Assembly (NCBI GenBank): GCA_944385305.1
Contig: CALWWS010000050.1
Location: 1-7,377, forward strand
Length of the DNA stretch: 7,377 nt
Direction: 5' to 3'
DNA from: an uncultured Oscillospiraceae bacterium
GTDB lineage: Bacteria; Bacillota; Clostridia; Oscillospirales; Oscillospiraceae
In this document: positions 1 to 5,808 of the stretch, one piece after another
Position numbering within the stretch: position 1 is the stretch's first letter
How the letters are laid out: each line of letters opens with the position of its first letter
Translations under genes and position numbers: made by a program
The notes under the pieces: model-generated
What the model was told of the DNA's origin: nothing
Seen by the model: only the letters and a program-made list of their open reading frames with translations
Database searches by the model: none

Positions 1-311
1 ACGGCCGGCGGGAGACCCTCACCGCCCACGCCGCCCTGTGCGGGGCGGGGGCGGAGCTGCTGGGGGAGATCTTCCGGGCGGACACCACAGACCGGGCGGT
101 GGAGCTGCTGGACGGCGCGGGCCTGCGCCGGGCGGTGATGGACAGCCTGGCCGCCGCCCTGGAGGAGAACCTGCGCCGCCGGGCGGGGGAGGGGATGGAG
201 ATTGCCGCCCTCTTCTTCTCCAGGACATACGGACTTCTGGGACAGACGGAGGGGGCGCGGGAGATACTGCGCCTCTTCCGGGAGATAGAAAAAGGGGGAG
301 AACAGCCGTGA
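1..311 (+). CDS. cbiD: Cobalt-precorrin-5B (C1)-methyltransferase CbiD, C-terminal part (5' end outside window)
   Basis: The frame is open from the left edge (first complete codon at base 3) to a TGA at 309-311, giving the last 102 residues of a protein usually about 350-380 residues long. Family features visible are a C-terminal helical stretch with TAHAALCGAGAELL, then a segment of the form 'ADTTDRAVELL' (family consensus resembles ANTTEEALELL), an arginine-rich helix (ENLRRRAGEG) and a final strand with LFFSRTYGLLG. CbiD transfers the SAM methyl group to C1 of cobalt-precorrin-5B to give cobalt-precorrin-6A in the cytoplasm. The SAM-binding N-terminal part is not in the window. The stop codon overlaps the GTG start of the next gene by four bases, so translation is probably coupled. 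The cobalamin neighbours support the call. No disruption is seen in the visible part. Confidence 0.88.
   Translation, partial: GRRETLTAHAALCGAGAELLGEIFRADTTDRAVELLDGAGLRRAVMDSLAAALEENLRRRAGEGMEIAALFFSRTYGLLGQTEGAREILRLFREIEKGGEQP
294..300 (+). promoter_or_regulatory. Shine-Dalgarno deciding the GTG start of the OYE-like gene
   Basis: GGGGGAG lies inside the end of cbiD, exactly 7 bases before GTG at 308. The same frame is open much further upstream, to an ATG at base 38 inside cbiD. This site, plus the fact that OYE homology begins at KLWEKGTIG, argues for the GTG and against the upstream ATG. Confidence 0.75.
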
Positions 312-1381
312 AGCTGTGGGAGAAGGGTACCATCGGGACGCTGACGCTGGACAACCGGGTGGTGCGCTCGGCCACCAACGAGCACCTCACCGGCCGGGAC
401 GGGCGGATAACGGCGGCCTACCTGGAGGTATACGAGACTCTGGCCCGCTCCGGGGTGGGGCTGATCCTCACCGGCCACATGACGGTGGACGGAAAGGGCC
501 GGGCGGACGAGACCCAGATCTGCCTGGACGCACCCGGGGCGGAGGAGGATCTGGCCCGGCTGGCCCGGGTCATCCATCAGGCGGGTGGCAAGGCGGCGGT
601 ACAGATCTCCCACGGGGGCCTGAAGGCTCCCGCCGCCGTCAACGGCAGGCCGGGGCGGGGCCCCAGCGCAGTGGACGGCGGGGAGGAGATGTCCCCGGCG
701 GAGATCGCCGCCCTGCCCAAACAATTTGCCCGGGGGGCCCGGCTGGCGCAGGCGGCGGGCTTTGACGGGGCGCAGCTCCACCTGGCCCACGGCTACCTGC
801 TCAGCGAGTTCCTCGACCCCTACTACAACCGGCGCACCGACTCCTATGGCGGCAGCGCCGAAAACCGGCGGCGGATTGTGGAAGAAGTGGTGGCGGCGGT
901 GCGGGCCGCCTGCGGCCCCGCCTTCCCCCTGCTGGTGAAGATCAACGCCACCGACGTGGAGGACACCCCCGGCTTTCTGGAGGACCAGATCGCCCTGTGC
1001 CGCCGACTGGAGGCGCTGGGGGTGGACGCTGTCGAGGTGAGCCGCCACGGCTTCAACACTCTGCGCAGGCAGGGCCCCTACTTTTTGCCCCAGACCCTGG
1101 CCATCCGCCGGGCGGTGTCCATCCCCGTGCTGGCGGTGGGCGGGCTGCGTGCCCCGGAGGAGATGGAGTCGGTGCTGGGGCAGGGAGCGGACTTCATTTC
1201 CCTCTCCCGGCCCTTCATCGCCCAGCCGGAGCTGATGAACGATCTGCGCCGGGGGGAGAAGAGCAAATGCGTCAGCTGCAACAGCTGCTATAAAATCTAC
1301 CGCACCCAGTTCAAGCGCTGCGCCCTGCACCGGGGGGAGGTACCCCAGCTGCGGGCGCTGTTCGGGGAGGATACGCCGTGA
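308..1381 (+). CDS. Old Yellow Enzyme-family NADH:flavin oxidoreductase with C-terminal Fe-S cysteine motif, embedded in the cobalamin operon
   Basis: This is a 357-residue FMN-binding TIM-barrel protein. It starts like other OYE relatives (KLWEKGTIGTLTLDNRVVRSATNE, residues 2-25). It carries QISHGG (99-104), an HxxH pair in LHLAHGYLLSEFLDP (His158 and His161, at the substrate-binding His/Asn position), then the family signature NRRTDSYGGSAENRRR (174-189). The phosphate-binding end of the barrel follows (VLAVGGL at 274-280, GADFISLSRPFI at 293-304). Near the C terminus, Cys321, Cys324, Cys327 and Cys338 form CxxCxxCx10C, which resembles the [4Fe-4S] site of the trimethylamine dehydrogenase/2,4-dienoyl-CoA reductase branch. 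The protein stops about 20 residues later, so the FAD/NAD(P)H domains of those larger enzymes are absent. Both ends overlap neighbours by four bases (GTGA), placing it firmly in the operon. The substrate is unknown. A role in corrin or cobalt reduction is only inferred from position, and CbiJ already supplies the known reductase step. Confidence 0.87.
   Translation: MKLWEKGTIGTLTLDNRVVRSATNEHLTGRDGRITAAYLEVYETLARSGVGLILTGHMTVDGKGRADETQICLDAPGAEEDLARLARVIHQAGGKAAVQISHGGLKAPAAVNGRPGRGPSAVDGGEEMSPAEIAALPKQFARGARLAQAAGFDGAQLHLAHGYLLSEFLDPYYNRRTDSYGGSAENRRRIVEEVVAAVRAACGPAFPLLVKINATDVEDTPGFLEDQIALCRRLEALGVDAVEVSRHGFNTLRRQGPYFLPQTLAIRRAVSIPVLAVGGLRAPEEMESVLGQGADFISLSRPFIAQPELMNDLRRGEKSKCVSCNSCYKIYRTQFKRCALHRGEVPQLRALFGEDTP
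1364..1370 (+). promoter_or_regulatory. Shine-Dalgarno for cbiF
   Basis: GGGGAGG ends exactly 7 bases before GTG at 1378. No ATG lies nearby, and the CbiF family start (MIHFVGAGPG) follows immediately, so this site fixes the non-ATG start. Confidence 0.75.
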
Positions 1382-2133
1382 TTCATTTTGTAGGCGCGGG
1401 GCCGGGAGCCCCCGATCTCATCACCCTGCGGGGCAGGCGGCTGCTGGACGGGGCGGATGTGATTATCTACGCCGGAAGCCTGGTCAATCCCGCCCTGCTG
1501 GAGGGAAGAAAACCAAGCTGCCGGGTGTACGACAGCGCGGGCATGACCCTGGAGCAGGTGCTCGCCGTGATGGAACAGGCGGAGCGGGCGGGACAGGACA
1601 CTGTGCGCCTGCACACCGGGGACGTGTCCATCTACTCCGCCATGCGGGAGCAGATGGACGCCCTGGACCGCCTGGGCATCTCCTACGACGTGACCCCCGG
1701 GGTGTCCGCCCTGTCCGGGGCGGCGGCTGCCCTGGCGGCGGAGTACACCCTGCCCCAGGTGTCCCAGACGGTGATCATCACCCGGGCGGCGGGGCGTACC
1801 CCGGTGCCTGAGGCGGAGTCTCTGGAGGCGCTGGCCCGCCACGGGAGCACCATGGTGCTCTTTTTGTCCGCCGGACTGCTGGAGAAGGCCCAGGGGGAGC
1901 TGATTGCCGGGGGCTATCCCCCGGACACCCCGGCGGCCATCGTGTACAAGGCCACCTGGCCGGAGGAGCGGGTGTACCGCTGCACGGTGGGCACCCTGGC
2001 CCGGACCGCCCGGGACAACGGGGTGAGCAAGACCGCCCTGGTGACGGTGGGGCGGTTTCTGGAGGGAGACTATGAGCGCTCCAAGCTGTACGACCCCGCC
2101 TTCTCCCACGGCTGCCGGGAGGCAGAACGGTGA
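1378..2133 (+). CDS. cbiF: Cobalt-precorrin-4 C11-methyltransferase CbiF
   Basis: This 251-residue, full-length member of the tetrapyrrole SAM methyltransferase family uses SAM to methylate C11 of cobalt-precorrin-4, giving cobalt-precorrin-5A. The N-terminal SAM-site loop reads VGAGPGAPDLIT (residues 5-16), followed by YAGSLVNP (31-38). The second SAM motif is LHTGDVSIYSA (78-88), then TPGVSALSGAAAAL (106-119). The CbiF-specific stretch LPQVSQTVIITR..GRTPVPE (125-145) and VYKATWPEE (189-197) separate it from CbiH and CbiL. In the second motif, family members usually have HTGDPSxYGA, so Val83 and Ser87 replace Pro and Gly. Neither change obviously destroys the site. The GTG start overlaps the previous stop by four bases, and the stop overlaps cbiG the same way. 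I see no truncation. Confidence 0.95.
   Translation: MIHFVGAGPGAPDLITLRGRRLLDGADVIIYAGSLVNPALLEGRKPSCRVYDSAGMTLEQVLAVMEQAERAGQDTVRLHTGDVSIYSAMREQMDALDRLGISYDVTPGVSALSGAAAALAAEYTLPQVSQTVIITRAAGRTPVPEAESLEALARHGSTMVLFLSAGLLEKAQGELIAGGYPPDTPAAIVYKATWPEERVYRCTVGTLARTARDNGVSKTALVTVGRFLEGDYERSKLYDPAFSHGCREAER
2117..2122 (+). promoter_or_regulatory. Shine-Dalgarno for cbiG
   Basis: GGGAGG within the last codons of cbiF ends exactly 7 bases before GTG at 2130, supporting that start for cbiG. Confidence 0.7.
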
Positions 2134-3131
2134 CCGGGGCGGTGGTGGCCTTCACCCGCCGGGGGGCGGCGCTGGGCCGGAGGATTGCGGAAACCCTCTT
2201 TGACCCGGTGGCCACGGTACATGTGCCCCCCCGGCTGGGGGGGGAGACCGGCCTGCCGGGCTACGAGAGCCTGGAGGCGTGGACGGCCTGGGCCTGGGAG
2301 AACGCCCGGGCCCTGGTGTTTGTGGGGGCGGCGGGTATCGCCGTGCGGGCGGCGGCCCCCCACCTGGCGGACAAGTGGCATGACCCCTGCGTGGTGAGCG
2401 TGGACGAGGCCGGGCGCTTCGCCGTCCCCCTGGCGGGGGGACATGTGGGGGGCGCCAACCGGCTGGCGGAGCAAATTGCCGCCCTCACCGGCGGGCAGGC
2501 GGTGATCTCCACCGCCACCGACGTAAACGGAATATTTGCCGTGGATGTTTGGGCGGCGGAGGAGGGGCTCGGGATCACCGACCGGGCGCTGGCCAAGACC
2601 ATCTCCGCCGCCCTGCTGGAGGGGCGGGCGGTGGGGTTTGTGAGCGACTGGGGCCACCCCTGCCCGGCGGGCCTTGCGCCCGGAGACGGGGGGGAGCTGG
2701 GCATCTGGGTCACCTGCCGCACCGGCCCGGGGCCCTTCAGGCGCACCCTGCGCCTGGCCCCCCGCTGCCTCACCCTGGGCATCGGCGGCCGCCGGGGGGT
2801 CAGCGAGGAGCAGATACAGATTGCGGTGGACGAGGCCCTGGAGGGCCTGGAGCCGGACAGCGTGTACCAGACGGCCACCCTGGACCGCAAGGGGGACGAG
2901 GCGGGGCTGCTGGCCTTCTGCCGCAGGCGGGGCCTGCCCCTGCGCACCTTCTCCCCAGCGGAGCTGGCGGAGGCGGAGGGGGAGTTTTCCTCCTCACTTT
3001 TTGTGAAACAGGTCACCGGGGTGGACAATGTGTGCGAGCGGGCGGCGGTGCTGGCCGGCGGGCCGCTGCTGGTGCCCAGACAGGCCAAGGACGGGGTCAC
3101 CGTGGCGGTGGCCGGGAGGATACGAGGGTGA
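2130..3131 (+). CDS. cbiG: Cobalt-precorrin-5A hydrolase CbiG
   Basis: The 333-residue protein opens the delta-lactone of cobalt-precorrin-5A and releases the C20 two-carbon unit as acetaldehyde, giving cobalt-precorrin-5B, the CbiD substrate. The CbiG core is clear: VGAAGIAVRAAAPHLADK (residues 65-82), DPCVVSVDEAGRF..PLAGGHVGGANRLAEQIA (85-117) and VISTATDVNGIFAVD (125-139). A central linker domain follows. The C-terminal CbiG/CobE-like domain has LTLGIGGRRGVSEEQI (214-229) and VKQVTGVDNVCERAAVLAGG (292-311). Many relatives have GIGCRRG where Gly220 stands here, so the cysteine often seen at this position is missing. Translation starts at GTG, overlapping the cbiF stop by four bases, and the stop overlaps cbiH in the same way. 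It sits beside the enzymes acting just before (CbiF) and after (CbiD). Length and domain order are normal. Confidence 0.94.
   Translation: MTGAVVAFTRRGAALGRRIAETLFDPVATVHVPPRLGGETGLPGYESLEAWTAWAWENARALVFVGAAGIAVRAAAPHLADKWHDPCVVSVDEAGRFAVPLAGGHVGGANRLAEQIAALTGGQAVISTATDVNGIFAVDVWAAEEGLGITDRALAKTISAALLEGRAVGFVSDWGHPCPAGLAPGDGGELGIWVTCRTGPGPFRRTLRLAPRCLTLGIGGRRGVSEEQIQIAVDEALEGLEPDSVYQTATLDRKGDEAGLLAFCRRRGLPLRTFSPAELAEAEGEFSSSLFVKQVTGVDNVCERAAVLAGGPLLVPRQAKDGVTVAVAGRIRG
3114..3120 (+). promoter_or_regulatory. Shine-Dalgarno for cbiH
   Basis: GGGAGGA ends exactly 7 bases before GTG at 3128. The open frame runs far upstream through cbiG, so this site and the family start (NLTVVGLGPG) decide the true beginning. 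Confidence 0.72.
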
Positions 3132-3859
3132 ATTTGACAGTAGTGGGCCTGGGGCCCGGGGGCGGCGAGGATCTGACCCTGCGGGCGGTGCGGGCTTTGG
3201 AGGAATGTGATCTCCTTGTGGGCTACGGCCCCTATCTGGCCCTGCTGGGGGAGGAGTTTGCCCACAAGGAGAAGCTGGCCACCGGCATGCGCCGGGAGGT
3301 GGAGCGCTGCCGGGCGGCGGTGGAGGCCGCCATGGATGGGAAGCGGGTGGCCGTGGTGTGCTCCGGCGACCCGGGGGTGTACGGCATGGCCGGGCTGCTC
3401 TATGAGGTGGCCCGGGAGTACGGCGGGGCAGAGATTACCGTGATCCCCGGGGTGACCGCCGCCTGCTCGGGGGCCGCTCTGCTGGGGGCCCCCCTGGGGG
3501 CGGACTTCGCGGTGATCTCCCTGTCCGACCTGCTCACCCCCTGGGGGGAGATTGAAAAGCGGCTGGAGGCGGCGGCGGGGGCGGGCCTTGTGATCTGCCT
3601 CTACAACCCCGCCAGCCGGGGCAGGCCGGATCACCTGCGCCTGGCCTGTGAGGTGCTGCTGCGCCGTCTGCCGGGGGAGACGGTGTGCGGTATGGCCAAG
3701 AACATCGGCCGCCCCGGGGAGAGCTGCCGCCTGCTCACCCTGGAGGAGCTGAAGCAGGCGCAGGCGGACATGACCACCACCGTGTTCGTAGGCAGCCCCC
3801 GCACCCTGCGCCTGGGGGAGAAGATGGTCACCCCCCGGGGCTACCGGAGGGAGGGGTAG
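3128..3859 (+). CDS. cbiH: Cobalt-precorrin-3 C17-methyltransferase (ring contraction) CbiH
   Basis: This 243-residue SAM-dependent methyltransferase methylates C17 and drives the ring contraction that converts cobalt-precorrin-3 (or cobalt-factor III) into cobalt-precorrin-4, the CbiF substrate. Diagnostic motifs are VVGLGPGG (residues 5-12), VGYGPYLALL (31-40), VCSGDPGVYGMAGL (77-90), VIPGVTAACSGAALLGAPL (105-123) and FAVISLSDLLTPW (127-139). They are followed by YNPASRGRPDHL (159-170) and the C-terminal ending KMVTPRGY (232-239), typical of CbiH/CobJ. It is the short form of the family. The extended Fe-S-binding C-terminal domain known from CbiH60 of Bacillus megaterium is absent, and so is any fusion to another Cbi domain. 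The start is GTG, overlapping the cbiG stop by four bases. It ends with TAG three bases before cbiJ, the only non-overlapping junction in the window. Confidence 0.94.
   Translation: MNLTVVGLGPGGGEDLTLRAVRALEECDLLVGYGPYLALLGEEFAHKEKLATGMRREVERCRAAVEAAMDGKRVAVVCSGDPGVYGMAGLLYEVAREYGGAEITVIPGVTAACSGAALLGAPLGADFAVISLSDLLTPWGEIEKRLEAAAGAGLVICLYNPASRGRPDHLRLACEVLLRRLPGETVCGMAKNIGRPGESCRLLTLEELKQAQADMTTTVFVGSPRTLRLGEKMVTPRGYRREG
3846..3856 (+). promoter_or_regulatory. Shine-Dalgarno for cbiJ
   Basis: The purine block GGAGGGAGGGG over the end of cbiH ends 6 bases before GTG at 3863. It supports the GTG start of cbiJ, where no ATG is available near the family N terminus. Confidence 0.72.
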
Positions 3860-3862
3860 GCC

Positions 3863-4609
3863 GTGGAGGTACTGCTCTTCGGGGGCACCAGCGAGGGGAA
3901 AGCGCTGGCCCGGTGGCTGCTGGAGCGGCATATTCCCGCCCTGGTGTGCGTGGCGACGCAGTACGGCGGGGAACTGCTGCCCCCCGGCGTTCAGGCCCAT
4001 GTGGGGCGGCTGGACGAGGGGGAGATGGAGCTTCTGATGAGAAGCCGGCCCTTCACCCATGTGGTGGACGCCACCCACCCCTATGCCGCCCGGGTCACCG
4101 CCGCCGTACATGCCGCGGCGGAGGGGGCGGGCCTGCCCCTGCTGCGCCTGGTGCGGGACGGGGATGTGGAGGGGGACTGGCTGCGGGCGGCGGACATGGA
4201 GCAGGCCGCCCGGATGGCCGGGGCGATCCCGGGCAATATCCTGCTCACTACAGGGAGCAAGGATCTCCACCACTTCGCCCGGCCCGGCCTGGTGGAGCGG
4301 TGCATTCCCCGGGTGCTGCCCAGCCCCCCGTCCCTGGCCCGGTGCCTGGAGCTGGGCTTTGACCCGGCCCGGATCGTGTGTATGCAGGGCCCCTTCTCTG
4401 CAGAGCTCAACCGGGCCATGCTGGAGCAGTACAACGCAAAGCTGCTGGTGACCAAGGCCTCCGGCGGGGCGGGGGGCTTCTGGGAGAAGGTGGAGGCCGC
4501 CCGTCAGACCGGGTGCGCCCTGCTGGTGGTGGATCGCCCCCTCCGGGAGGAGGGGCTGACCCTGGAGGAAGTACAGGAGTATCTGGAGAGGGAGGCGGAG
4601 CGTCCATGA
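3863..4609 (+). CDS. cbiJ: Cobalt-precorrin-6A reductase CbiJ
   Basis: The 248-residue protein reduces a double bond of cobalt-precorrin-6A with a reduced nicotinamide cofactor (NADH in characterised cobalt-early enzymes), giving cobalt-precorrin-6B. It is the CobK counterpart in the cobalt-early route. Family motifs in order are LLFGGTSEGKALA (residues 4-16, nucleotide-binding loop), the strand THVVDATHPYA (65-75), LLTTGSKDL (127-135), CMQGPFSAELN (173-183) and LLVTKASGGAGGFWEKVEAA (194-213). The last is close to the usual VTKxSGxxGGxxEK. A near-terminal VVDRP (222-226) is also typical. Length matches the family. GTG start, 3 bases after cbiH. The ATGA overlap at its end couples it to cbiET. 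Its presence means the known macrocycle reduction in this pathway is already covered, which matters when judging the extra oxidoreductase at 308-1381. Confidence 0.94.
   Translation: MEVLLFGGTSEGKALARWLLERHIPALVCVATQYGGELLPPGVQAHVGRLDEGEMELLMRSRPFTHVVDATHPYAARVTAAVHAAAEGAGLPLLRLVRDGDVEGDWLRAADMEQAARMAGAIPGNILLTTGSKDLHHFARPGLVERCIPRVLPSPPSLARCLELGFDPARIVCMQGPFSAELNRAMLEQYNAKLLVTKASGGAGGFWEKVEAARQTGCALLVVDRPLREEGLTLEEVQEYLEREAERP
4591..4600 (+). promoter_or_regulatory. Shine-Dalgarno region for cbiET (two possible cores)
   Basis: GGAGGCGGAG offers two cores: GGAGG ends 10 bases before ATG at 4606 and GGAG ends 5 bases before it. This departs from the 7-base spacing at the other overlapping junctions. 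Confidence 0.6.
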
Positions 4610-5808
4610 AGCCTGAGGTCTATCTCATCGCCGCCGGGCCGGGGAGCCGGGAGGCCATGACCCTGGAGGCCCGGCAGGCCGCCGCGGCCTGCCCGGTGCT
4701 CCTGGGCGCGCCCCGGCTGCTGGAGGCGTGGCGGGAGGAGGGGAAACAATGCCTCCCCCTCATCGCCGCCGGGGACATCGCCGCCCAAATTGCGCAGATA
4801 CGGGAGGGCCCGGTGGGGGTGCTCCTGTCGGGGGACGCCGGCTTTTTCAGCGGCGCGGCCCCCCTGCGCCCTCTGCTGGAGGGGTACCGGGTGCGCACCT
4901 TTCCCGGGGTGTCCAGCCTGTCCTACCTCTGCGCCCGGCTGGGGCAGAGCTGGCAGGATGTGAGGATTGTCAGCGCCCACGGCCGCAGCCACAACGCAGC
5001 CGGGGAGATCCAGTGCCATGAGCGCACCTTTGTGCTCACCGGCGGCCAGACCCGGGCGGAGGATATCTGCAAGGAGCTTGCCGCCCGGGGGCTGGGCCGG
5101 GTGGAGATTTGGGTGGGGGAGCGGCTGTCCTACCCGGAGGAGCGCATTGTCTCCGGCACGGCGGAGGAGCTGGCGGGGGAGCGCTTTGACAGCCTGGCGG
5201 TGCTGCTGGCCCGCAATCCCCGCCCCGTGGCCCGGCCCTACGCCGCCCCCGCCCTGGAGGACGGGGACTTTGCCCGGGGCGAGGTGCCCATGACCAAGGG
5301 GGAGATCCGCGCCCTGGTTCTCTCCAGGCTGCGCCTGGAGGCGGACAGCGTGGTGTGGGACGTGGGGGCGGGCACCGGCTCGGTGTCGGTGGAGTGCGCC
5401 CTGGCCTGCCCCGCCGGACGGGTATTCGCCGTGGAGCGGGATCCCAGGGCCCTGGAGCTGATTGGCGAAAACGCTGCCCGCCACGGAGCGACCAACCTCA
5501 CCGCCGTGGCGGGAGCGGCCCCGGCGGCCCTGGCCGCTCTGCCCGCCCCCGACCGGGTGTTCCTGGGGGGCACCGGCGGGAGCATGGAGGAGATTCTGGG
5601 GGCGGTATTCGCCAAGAATCCCGCCGCCCGGGTGGTGTGCACCGCCCTTACCCTGGAGACGGTGGCCCAGGCCGCCCGCCTCTTCGCCCCCCTGGCGGGG
5701 GCCGACATGGTGCAGATCTCCGTCACCCGCACCCGCCGGGCCGGGCCCTACCACCTGATGGACGGCCAGAACCCGGTGTGGATCTTCTCCGGGGAGGGGC
5801 GCTCATGA
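4606..5808 (+). CDS. cbiET: Bifunctional cobalt-precorrin-6B (C5,C15)-methyltransferase / C12-decarboxylase CbiET (CobL-like fusion)
   Basis: The 400-residue protein fuses two enzymes. Residues 1 to about 205 are CbiE, a tetrapyrrole methyltransferase with LIAAGPGS (7-14), LLGAPRLLE (32-40), VLLSGDAGFFSGA (72-84), FPGVSSLSYLCARLG (99-113) and the CbiE hallmark VSAHGRS (122-128). A linker of about 20 residues leads to CbiT, a Rossmann-type SAM methyltransferase. CbiT begins at PMTKGEIRALVLSRL (228-242), with the SAM-binding loop WDVGAGTGSVSVECA (251-265), the acidic strand end FAVERDP (274-280) and FLGGTGGS (319-326). Together they methylate C5 and C15 and decarboxylate the C12 acetate to give cobalt-precorrin-8, the substrate of CbiC. 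The CbiE loop has Ala78 where Pro or another small residue is usual. The fusion is common in both B12 routes. ATG start overlaps the cbiJ stop, and the stop overlaps the cbiA ATG. Confidence 0.95.
   Translation: MKPEVYLIAAGPGSREAMTLEARQAAAACPVLLGAPRLLEAWREEGKQCLPLIAAGDIAAQIAQIREGPVGVLLSGDAGFFSGAAPLRPLLEGYRVRTFPGVSSLSYLCARLGQSWQDVRIVSAHGRSHNAAGEIQCHERTFVLTGGQTRAEDICKELAARGLGRVEIWVGERLSYPEERIVSGTAEELAGERFDSLAVLLARNPRPVARPYAAPALEDGDFARGEVPMTKGEIRALVLSRLRLEADSVVWDVGAGTGSVSVECALACPAGRVFAVERDPRALELIGENAARHGATNLTAVAGAAPAALAALPAPDRVFLGGTGGSMEEILGAVFAKNPAARVVCTALTLETVAQAARLFAPLAGADMVQISVTRTRRAGPYHLMDGQNPVWIFSGEGRS

Noticed and set aside
38..307. Upstream extension of the oxidoreductase frame to an ATG at 38
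   Set aside because: The extension lies wholly within the cbiD coding region, is Gly/Arg/Pro-rich with no homology, and the OYE fold begins at the GTG at 308, which has a well-placed Shine-Dalgarno.
1..311. Search for a cobalamin riboswitch
   Set aside because: The left edge is inside cbiD coding sequence and no leader region is in the window, so a B12 riboswitch, if present, would lie further upstream.
2549..3127. Upstream extension of the cbiH frame through cbiG
   Set aside because: The translated segment is Gly/Pro/Arg-rich shadow sequence of cbiG. The CbiH N-terminal motif begins right after the GTG at 3128.
3860..3862. Possible operon break or internal promoter between cbiH and cbiJ
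   Set aside because: The gap is only three bases and holds no promoter-like or terminator-like sequence; a Shine-Dalgarno is present over the end of cbiH.
2261..4273. 670-codon open frame on the minus strand, opposite cbiG, cbiH and cbiJ
   Set aside because: Very GC-rich coding sequence with G/C at third positions produces few stop codons on the opposite strand. The translation is rich in Gly, Pro, His, Gln and Arg, shows no recognisable domain and runs across three well-supported genes, so it is a shadow.
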